DNA of 18,523 nt from SIG350 sp964520895 (GTDB lineage: Bacteria; Bacillota; Clostridia; TANB77; SIG350). The translations under genes and the position numbers were made by a program. Position 1 is the first letter of the stretch, and each line of letters starts with the position of its first letter. The notes under the pieces are model-generated. The model was given only the letters and a program-made list of their open reading frames with translations, searched no databases and was not told the DNA's origin. The stretch spans positions 1-18,523 of the forward strand of contig CAZFOR010000022.1 in assembly GCA_964520895.1 (NCBI GenBank), in the 5' to 3' direction. Shown piece by piece: positions 13,009-18,523 of the stretch.

Positions 13009-13770
13009 TTAATCATTTAAAAATATGTCTACTTGCTTTTTGAAATCTACAAAATTATCTAAATATGAAAAGTGTCCGCAATTTTCAAAAATAAACAATT
13101 TGCTATTTTGTATATGTTTGTTCATTATTTTACCCATGTATGGTGGAGTATCTTTGTCAAATTCTCCCCATATTAATAATGTAGGACATTTGATTTTGCT
13201 TAAATATGGCTTTAAATTTTGATTAACCACTTTAATAAAAGTTGAGCGCATTTCAGGAATTAATGAGTTATAGTCATTAGAACCTCTTTTTTTTCTTTCA
13301 TTTTCTAACCATGTATTGTATTTTTCTTTATTTGGAATAAACAACTTCATTAATTGCTTTCCTACTTTGTATGTGTATAGTCTAACATAATATTTGATAG
13401 AATGCTTAGGAATAAGACCACCACTATCTATTAATATTAATTTTTTTACTAAATTAGGATATGTTGCTGACAATAGTATGCCGACCCTTCCACCAAAAGA
13501 ATGACCAACTACAATTAGTTCACTAATATTTAAATTTTGTAAAAAAGAATATATTAAATTAGTGTAGTCCGTAACATTCCATCCGTCTACTATGTCTGAT
13601 TTACCATGTCCCGGAAAATCTAGAGTAATTATTTTATACTTCTCTTTATATGTGTTTATAATAGGAAGCATACTATTTATACATCCACCCCAACCATGTA
13701 GAATCAGCATTGGATATCCTTCACCCAATATTTCATAATTTATATTTATATCATTTATTTTCATATTCAT
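13009..13770 (-). CDS. Alpha/beta hydrolase
   Basis: The 253-residue cytoplasmic protein has the full alpha/beta-hydrolase set: oxyanion HGWGG (25-29), DFPGHGKS (51-58), nucleophile elbow GHSFGG with Ser91, acid in WGEFDKDTP (Asp204) and His232 in NCGHFSYLD. The fold is that of esterases, thioesterases and meta-cleavage-type hydrolases; the substrate cannot be told. The lid region (about 125-185) is basic and carries ENERKKRGSND. Start is ATG 13770, with AGGTG 7 nt upstream; a second ATG two codons later is possible. It lies upstream of murF-ddl on the same strand but is separated by a terminator, a palindrome and a promoter, so it is probably its own unit. Similar hydrolases near murF-ddl are known to me in other Clostridia, which hints at a cell-envelope role. 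Confidence 0.85.
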   Translation of the reverse strand: MNMKINDININYEILGEGYPMLILHGWGGCINSMLPIINTYKEKYKIITLDFPGHGKSDIVDGWNVTDYTNLIYSFLQNLNISELIVVGHSFGGRVGILLSATYPNLVKKLILIDSGGLIPKHSIKYYVRLYTYKVGKQLMKLFIPNKEKYNTWLENERKKRGSNDYNSLIPEMRSTFIKVVNQNLKPYLSKIKCPTLLIWGEFDKDTPPYMGKIMNKHIQNSKLFIFENCGHFSYLDNFVDFKKQVDIFLND

Positions 13771-13800
13771 ATTTTTTCACCTTTTAATAGTATATATGAA

Positions 13801-13829
13801 ATTATATAAAAAATAAACAGAAAGGTTAA
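13801..13829 (-). promoter_or_regulatory. Probable promoter of the hydrolase gene
   Basis: On the minus strand TTAACC (13829-13824), a 17-bp spacer and TATAAT (13806-13801), about 30 nt before the ATG. The -10 is perfect, the -35 matches four of six. Confidence 0.5.
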
Positions 13830-13859
13830 ATTTAATTAAAAATTTTAAAATTAATAATG

Positions 13860-13888
13860 TTGAAAAACGAGTAAAGATATAATATAAT
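13860..13888 (+). promoter_or_regulatory. Promoter of the DUF1934 gene
   Basis: TTGAAA (13860-13865), a 17-bp spacer and perfect TATAAT (13883-13888), about 25 nt before the ATG at 13914. It is divergent from the hydrolase promoter. Confidence 0.8.
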
Positions 13889-13913
13889 GTTGAAAAAAGG
13901 AGAGTGTGTATAT

Positions 13914-14300
13914 ATGAAGGCAAATATTAAAATAGATACTATTCAAAATGGAGAGAAACTACAAACACTAGAAATCGCTGGAGACTATACGGAAATAGAC
14001 AAGGAACATATCATATCATATCTAGAATTAGAGTATGTAAATACAATAATAATAGAAAAGCAAACTAATATAGTTATAGTAGAGAAAAGAGGAACGGGGA
14101 GTAATCAGTATTATTCTAAGTTAATATTCGAATTTCAAAAGAAACATAAGTGTATGATAAACACTGGGGAATATAGCTTTTTCGCGGATATAAATACTAT
14201 TAAAATAAATACTAAAAAAGAAAACAACATAATAGAGGTAAGACTTAAATACTATATTAATGATGCATTTAACGAGATACTATTAAAGGTAGAGTTATAA
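13914..14300 (+). CDS. DUF1934 family protein
   Basis: The 128-residue product (MKANIKIDTIQNGEKLQT...) shows the alternating beta-strand pattern of DUF1934 (YwiB-like) calycin-type barrels: ISYLELEY, IVIVEKRGTGSNQYYSKLIFE, MINTGEYSFFAD, and INDAFNEILLKVEL at the end. No signal peptide or membrane segment is present, so it is probably cytoplasmic. Its function is unknown. The start is ATG 13914 with AAGGAGAG about 9 nt upstream; an upstream in-frame ATG at 13887 lies inside the -10 box and cannot be in the transcript. It is likely monocistronic, although no convincing terminator follows; the palindrome at 14368 lacks a loop and T run. Confidence 0.78.
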   Translation: MKANIKIDTIQNGEKLQTLEIAGDYTEIDKEHIISYLELEYVNTIIIEKQTNIVIVEKRGTGSNQYYSKLIFEFQKKHKCMINTGEYSFFADINTIKINTKKENNIIEVRLKYYINDAFNEILLKVEL

Positions 14301-14367
14301 AGAAAACAAGTAGAATATATGTAAAAAAATATCTAAAAATAATGTCTAATGTTAATAATTCCGTAAG

Positions 14368-14383
14368 TAAATGTTAACATTTA
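14368..14383. promoter_or_regulatory. 16-bp perfect palindrome upstream of the SLH promoter
   Basis: TAAATGTTAACATTTA reads the same on both strands and sits about 40 bp before the -35 box of the SLH gene. A half-site-like TAATGTTAAT lies 20 bp earlier (from 14348). This is the form of an operator for a dimeric regulator, but chance is not excluded in AT-rich DNA. Confidence 0.4.
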
Positions 14384-14423
14384 TTAAAATTTGTAAACAA
14401 AATGTAAAATAAAAAAATATCTA

Positions 14424-14451
14424 TTGACTTAATAAAAATAAAATATATAAT
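14424..14451 (+). promoter_or_regulatory. Strong promoter of the large SLH protein gene
   Basis: TTGACT (14424-14429), a 16-bp spacer and perfect TATAAT (14446-14451). The resulting leader is about 155 nt, unusually long for this window and suited to an abundant, stable mRNA. Confidence 0.75.
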
Positions 14452-14481
14452 GGTAGTGTAAAAAAAATATGTTTATCGAAT

Positions 14482-14586
14482 TCAAGGAAAAAGTATTACT
14501 TATCCTTGAGTAAAATATACAAGGATAAATTGTTTTAAAAAATAGAAAGAAAGGAGACAATTTATTCTCAAACTAAACTTTCTTTC
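14482..14586 (+). promoter_or_regulatory. Structured 5' leader with overlapping inverted repeats
   Basis: This explains most of the 312-base gene-free stretch from 14301 to 14612. TTATCCTTG (14500-14508) can pair either with TCAAGGA (14482-14488) or with CAAGGATAA (14520-14528). Next, ATAAATTGT (14525-14533) pairs with ACAATTTAT (14557-14565), and GAAAGAAAG (14545-14553) with CTTTCTTTC (14578-14586). The last two stems interleave, so they form a pseudoknot or exclude each other. All pairings of 9 bases are perfect. The AAGGAGG of the SLH gene (14598-14604) lies 11 nt after the last arm. No known riboswitch class is recognised. Confidence 0.55.
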
Positions 14587-14612
14587 AAAAATATTTTAAG
14601 GAGGAATTTTTT

Positions 14613-17261
14613 ATGAAGAAGATTTTAGCAATCTTATTAGTAGTAGTTATGTCTTTATCAATGATAACACCAGTATTTGCTGGAAGTTATTCAGATACAG
14701 CAAAAACTGACTACGAAGCAGCAATTGAACACTTAAGTGGTTTAGGTGTAATCAATGGTATGGGTGATGGCACATATGCTCCAGAAAAAGTAGTAACTAG
14801 AGCAGAAATGGCAAAATTATTAGTAGTAGCATTAGGTTTAGAACAAGGTGCTATATTATTAAAAGGTGAAACTCAATTCGCTGATGTTGATACTAATCAC
14901 TGGGCAACAGGTTATATTAATATAGCTGTAGCTCAAGGTTTAATCAAAGGTGATGGAGATGGAAACTTTAGACCAGATGCTGATGTAAATTATGCAGAAG
15001 CAGTAACAATGTCTTTAAGAGCATTAGGTTATGGTGAGTTAATAGAAAAAGCAGGTCAATGGCCAGCTAACTACTTAGCAAAAGCTAATACTTTAGAATT
15101 ATTAAAAGATGTTAAATTAGATGGAACAACTGTTGGTGCTAACAGAGGATCAATAGCTCAAATTATTTGGAATATGTTAAACACAGAAATGTGGGATATT
15201 ACTACAATAAATGAGACTAATGGTGCTTCAAGCACAGGAACTGGTAAAACAATGTATCAAACATTCTTTACTGATTATTGCACAGCTGGTGCAGCAAACT
15301 TTGCTAAAGGTGCTTATACAGCTATCTCAGTTGTAGATGCAGATACTATAGAAGTAACTATAAATACTGAAGCAATTAGATTTGATGGTGTAAGTCCAGT
15401 TTCATTCAATGGTTTCTCAACTTATGAAGCAATTTATAAAGTAGAAAAAGTTGATGGTCAAGATAAAAACATAGGTGTATCTTTATATGCAGATAACACA
15501 AATGTTTTAGCTGGAAGAATTACAAAAGAAACTGTAGGAACACCAAGTTCAGCAGGAACACCAGGTTCAGCTGAAAAAATTACTGTTAATGGAACAGAAT
15601 ATACATTTGATGTAGTTGGTGCACAATCTGTAGCTACAGTTGGTGGATATATTATTGCTAAATTAGATAATAATGGAAAAATTACATCAACATCAGATAA
15701 ATATTGGAAAGATGATGTATTAAATTCAACAATAGGTACTGGTTCAGAGCAATCATTATTAGTTAAAGAAGTAAAACAAACTACTGATGGTGCAACAACT
15801 AAAGTAGTACCATATACTGGAACAACTTTAGATATTGATAATGCTGAAAAAGCAGTTATGTATGTAACATTTGATAATGGTAAAACTGAAATAGTATCAA
15901 AAGATGCTATAAAAGCTAATACTGTTGTTGAAGAAATTCAAGTAACTACTGGTAAATTATATGTTGTAACAGACAAAACAGTTACAGGAACAATTGATTC
16001 TATAACAGATGCAAAATATGTTATAGGTGGAAACAAATATGCAGTATGTGCTGATGATGCACAAATCAAATATGCATCAAAAACTAATGTAGTAACAACT
16101 GATGCTATAAGTCAATCAACTGATGTTGATGCTGCAACTCCAAAGGGTAAAGCTTTAATAGGTAAAGCAGTTACAGTTAAATTAACTTCAAATGATGAAA
16201 TAGCTTATATTGATTCAGAAGATGTTACAGTAGCTGATAACTATGGTGTATTATTATACACAGATTCAAAAATTGAATCAGGTAAACAAGTAGCTAAAGT
16301 TACATTATGTGCATTTGATGGAACAATTACAACTTATGATGTAATTGTAAAAGCAGATGGTAAAGCAGCAACTTTAGCTCAATTAAATACTGAAGGATAT
16401 ACAACAGGAAATGTTGGTTCTATCGTTAAATTTGAATTAAAAAACGGTAAAATAGCATTAGACACTAATACTGATGTTATCACTGTAATCGCTACAGATG
16501 CAGCTACAACAGTTGATACAACATTAAATAAAGCAACTATCGATTTAACTGGTGAAGCCGCTAAGTCATACAGATTAGCATCAGATGCTAAAATAGTAAG
16601 ATATGATGATGCAAGTCTATCTTCTTCCATAAGTGTTGAAAAATGTGATATGATAGAAATATCATTACAAGATTTAGTAACTTATGCAGGAACTGGTAAA
16701 TATGTATATGTTATAGCTGATGTTAATGATGCTAATGTAGCTAAATACATTATTATTAAAGAATCTACATCAGTTGCAACTGGTTCAAAAGTAGCAGTTA
16801 TAGCTGGAGATTTAGTAACTAAAACAGATGCTCAATTTGCAACATTATATATTCCAGGTCAAGGTGAAAAAGAAGTAAAAGTTAACGTTTCAGGTACAAG
16901 TTCAGTATACAAAAAAGGAGTAGTAGTAAATTACACTATTTCTAAAGATGCTGACGGTGTTGATGAATATAACATTGACTTAGATTCATTACCAACAAAA
17001 ATTCCTGTAACAGCTCAAACTGGAACAGACTTATTCAAATATGAACATAGTAACTTTACTGAAATATTCAAAAATAGTGCTGGTGATGCTGGTGTAATTT
17101 ATGAAGCAATTTCAGGTAGTGCTGTATATGTTGTAGACCTAAATGGTGTAACTACTACTGGATCAATTGATGATTTAGAAGTTGGATTCGAAGTTTATGG
17201 TGTAGACAAAACTAATACAGGTGCAAGTTTCTTCTCATCAATAATAATTGTTGAAAAATAA
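14613..17261 (+). CDS. Large SLH-domain surface (S-layer-type) protein
   Basis: The 882-residue product has a signal peptide (about 1-23, ending TPVFA) and then three S-layer homology repeats (about 26-75, 85-140, 145-195). These anchor proteins non-covalently to pyruvylated secondary wall polymer. The key SLH tetrad is TRAE in the first repeat (62-65), degenerate in the second (YAEA, 127-130) and third (NRGS, 177-180), so the first repeat probably does most of the binding. The remaining 680 residues are Thr/Ala/Val/Asp-rich, with almost no Cys and no domain I can name; they look like repeated beta-sandwich modules. Codon choice is narrow and regular (tta, gct/gca, aaa), as in highly expressed genes. 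AAGGAGG lies 8 nt before the ATG. It has its own strong promoter, long leader and strong terminator. It is a good candidate for the main surface-layer protein; that role is inferred. Confidence 0.88.
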   Translation: MKKILAILLVVVMSLSMITPVFAGSYSDTAKTDYEAAIEHLSGLGVINGMGDGTYAPEKVVTRAEMAKLLVVALGLEQGAILLKGETQFADVDTNHWATGYINIAVAQGLIKGDGDGNFRPDADVNYAEAVTMSLRALGYGELIEKAGQWPANYLAKANTLELLKDVKLDGTTVGANRGSIAQIIWNMLNTEMWDITTINETNGASSTGTGKTMYQTFFTDYCTAGAANFAKGAYTAISVVDADTIEVTINTEAIRFDGVSPVSFNGFSTYEAIYKVEKVDGQDKNIGVSLYADNTNVLAGRITKETVGTPSSAGTPGSAEKITVNGTEYTFDVVGAQSVATVGGYIIAKLDNNGKITSTSDKYWKDDVLNSTIGTGSEQSLLVKEVKQTTDGATTKVVPYTGTTLDIDNAEKAVMYVTFDNGKTEIVSKDAIKANTVVEEIQVTTGKLYVVTDKTVTGTIDSITDAKYVIGGNKYAVCADDAQIKYASKTNVVTTDAISQSTDVDAATPKGKALIGKAVTVKLTSNDEIAYIDSEDVTVADNYGVLLYTDSKIESGKQVAKVTLCAFDGTITTYDVIVKADGKAATLAQLNTEGYTTGNVGSIVKFELKNGKIALDTNTDVITVIATDAATTVDTTLNKATIDLTGEAAKSYRLASDAKIVRYDDASLSSSISVEKCDMIEISLQDLVTYAGTGKYVYVIADVNDANVAKYIIIKESTSVATGSKVAVIAGDLVTKTDAQFATLYIPGQGEKEVKVNVSGTSSVYKKGVVVNYTISKDADGVDEYNIDLDSLPTKIPVTAQTGTDLFKYEHSNFTEIFKNSAGDAGVIYEAISGSAVYVVDLNGVTTTGSIDDLEVGFEVYGVDKTNTGASFFSSIIIVEK

Positions 17262-17285
17262 TTTGACTTAAAATTAGACTTAAGG

Positions 17286-17309
17286 AAAGGGCTCAAAAGA
17301 GCCCTTTTT
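17286..17309 (+). terminator. Terminator after the large SLH gene
   Basis: AAAGGGCTC (17286-17294) and GAGCCCTTT (17299-17307) form a perfect GC-rich 9-bp stem with an AAAA loop and T run, 25 nt after the stop. Confidence 0.93.
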
Positions 17310-17347
17310 CTTTAAGATATATTTATTATAATTAGGAAGTGAAGAAT

Positions 17348-18439
17348 ATGAAAAAGATAATATATATTTGTATTTGTTTAACTATAATATTAAGTTTATT
17401 TAATATATCATTTGCAAATACATATACAGATATTAATAATAGTAAGTATATTAATGCTATTGAACAATTAAGTGATATTAAAGTTTTTGAAGGATATCCA
17501 GATAATACTTTTTTACCAGAAAACAATATAACAAGAGCAGAAGTATGTAAAATTATTGTAAATACTTTTAAATTAAATAATAGTAATACTAATGCAGTAA
17601 AATTTTCAGATGTAGACAATAATCATTGGGCATATTCATATATACAAATTGCTAGTAGCAACGGATGTATAAAAGGATATCCTGATGGCAAATTTAAACC
17701 AGATGATAATATTTCATGTGAAGAAGTTGTAACTATAATAATACGCTCACTAGGGTATAACCTAGATAGTCAAAATAACTGGCCAACTAATTATATAGAA
17801 AAGGCAAAAGAGTTAGGTATATTTACTAATGTTAATAATATTTCATTTTCTGATAAAATTGACAGACAAACAGTAGCGCAAATATTATGGGATAGTATTA
17901 ATATTAGGCTAGAAGATGGTTATACAATATTTGATAAAAACTTTAAAGAGGAAGAACCACAATATGATGATTTACAAGACTATACATTAGAGTATGGAAT
18001 TGTTACATCAGATATAATGTATACGAATGAAGATAGCAAAATTGAAATTTTTGATGTAATAAATGAAAAGACTTTTGTGCTTAATATATCAAATATAGCT
18101 GGTATACAAAAAGGAACAATATTAAAGTTTACAAAACTTTTAGGAACTAATGAATATGTATTTAATATAATTCCAAATACTTATCAAGTAATAGAAAATG
18201 CAAATCAAGATGTAACAAGAATATTTTCTGATGGAAAATATGTTGAGTTTTTAGGAACAGATTTAGCAATTACAAGTGATGCAAAAATATTTTATATTAA
18301 TTCTCAAAATGAAGTTGATGAAGTAAGTTATGGAGATATATCAAATTTTGATATTATATATCCACTTAAAGGAAAAGAATATAGTAATGGAATTATATAT
18401 AATATAATAATAGCTAGAGAATATAGTGTAAGTTTATAA
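17348..18439 (+). CDS. Smaller SLH-domain surface protein
   Basis: The 363-residue product has a signal peptide (about 1-23, ending NISFA) and three SLH repeats (about 25-75, 85-140, 145-190). The tetrads are TRAE (62-65), SCEE (123-126) and DRQT (172-175). The remaining 170 residues are beta-rich and acidic, without a recognised domain. It is a paralogue of the large SLH protein upstream: the repeats align in spacing (GYPDNTFLPE...TRAE; FSDVDNNHWA; GYPDGKFKPDD; NWPTNYIEKA). It has three Cys in or near the SLH repeats, unlike its neighbour. The start is ATG 17348 with AGGAAG 8 nt upstream; the in-frame GTG at 17339 overlaps that site. No good promoter is seen after the upstream terminator, so it may depend on read-through at low level. 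A terminator follows. Confidence 0.85.
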   Translation: MKKIIYICICLTIILSLFNISFANTYTDINNSKYINAIEQLSDIKVFEGYPDNTFLPENNITRAEVCKIIVNTFKLNNSNTNAVKFSDVDNNHWAYSYIQIASSNGCIKGYPDGKFKPDDNISCEEVVTIIIRSLGYNLDSQNNWPTNYIEKAKELGIFTNVNNISFSDKIDRQTVAQILWDSINIRLEDGYTIFDKNFKEEEPQYDDLQDYTLEYGIVTSDIMYTNEDSKIEIFDVINEKTFVLNISNIAGIQKGTILKFTKLLGTNEYVFNIIPNTYQVIENANQDVTRIFSDGKYVEFLGTDLAITSDAKIFYINSQNEVDEVSYGDISNFDIIYPLKGKEYSNGIIYNIIIAREYSVSL

Positions 18440-18481
18440 CAAGCAAAATCCCAACCATAAATTAAATTGGTTGTATAATAA

Positions 18482-18523
18482 ATGTTGGGGTGTGATAAAA
18501 AACACACTTCAACATATTTTTTT
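18482..18523 (+). terminator. Terminator after the smaller SLH gene
   Basis: A 13-bp stem pairs 18482-18494 with 18503-18515 (two G-T wobbles) around an 8-nt A-rich loop, followed by a T run to the window end. A smaller stem CAACCA/TGGTTG (18452-18473) lies just before it. Confidence 0.82.

Noticed and set aside
10005..13770. A vancomycin-resistance-type (VanA/VanH/VanX) cluster reading of the ligase block
   Set aside because: The ligase keeps the omega-loop Tyr of D-Ala-D-Ala enzymes, and there is no dehydrogenase, racemase or VanX-type dipeptidase nearby.
13887..13913. An earlier ATG for the DUF1934 gene at 13887
   Set aside because: It lies inside the TATAAT box and so cannot be in the mRNA; the AAGGAGAG site serves the ATG at 13914.
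1..18523. CRISPR arrays, tRNA, rRNA or insertion sequences
   Set aside because: No regularly spaced repeats, no tRNA cloverleaf with a T-loop GTTCRA core, no rRNA-like GC-rich block, and no transposase frame were seen on either strand.

Overview
The window comes from a very AT-rich (roughly a quarter to 30% GC by eye), low-GC Gram-positive bacterium. MecA, ComEB-type dCMP deaminase, DUF4321, DUF1934, DUF5684 and SLH-domain surface proteins, strong AGGAGG/GAGGTG ribosome binding sites and consensus sigma-A promoters together point to an anaerobic Clostridia-like Bacillota. An uncultured gut lineage is an inference, not something the sequence proves. No rRNA, tRNA, IS element or CRISPR array was found.

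Layout: (1) 1-500, the 3' end of a gene whose last part looks like the variable region of a diversity-generating retroelement (DGR) target: a 140-bp island of 57% GC and 15% A inside an AT-rich gene, followed by an odd structured non-coding stretch and a terminator. (2) 500-3494, minus strand: a MecA-type adaptor and a large WsfD-like membrane glycan protein fused to a C-terminal DUF6273 domain. (3) 3615-8048, plus strand: an apparent operon of DUF4321, Maf nucleotide pyrophosphatase, a thymidylate-kinase-like P-loop kinase, two short TrkA/RCK_N subunits, a 39-residue one-helix peptide, a TrkH/KtrB potassium pore and a membrane-anchored extracytoplasmic OB-fold-like protein. (4) 8055-9224: a hypothetical protein and a dCMP deaminase, divergently transcribed from promoters whose -35 boxes touch. 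(5) 9298-13770, minus strand: a DUF5684 membrane protein, a cell-wall pair (multi-TM MurF-like ligase and a divergent Ddl) and an alpha/beta hydrolase. (6) 13914-18523, plus strand: a DUF1934 protein, a large SLH protein with a long structured leader, and a smaller SLH paralogue.

How they fit together: the potassium block carries a pore, two gating-type subunits, a possible accessory peptide and a downstream secreted-side protein. The murF-ddl pair would make and attach the D-Ala-D-Ala (or related) terminus of peptidoglycan precursors, and the SLH proteins would coat the wall. Most transcription units have a near-consensus promoter (17-bp or 16-bp spacer) and end in clear intrinsic terminators, several of them bidirectional between convergent genes.

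The strongest candidate for something special is the DGR-type variable region at the left edge; its reverse transcriptase and template repeat would lie outside the window. Next are the interleaved inverted repeats in the SLH leader, the small peptide in the Trk operon, and the altered D-Ala2-site motif in Ddl beside a membrane-fused MurF.
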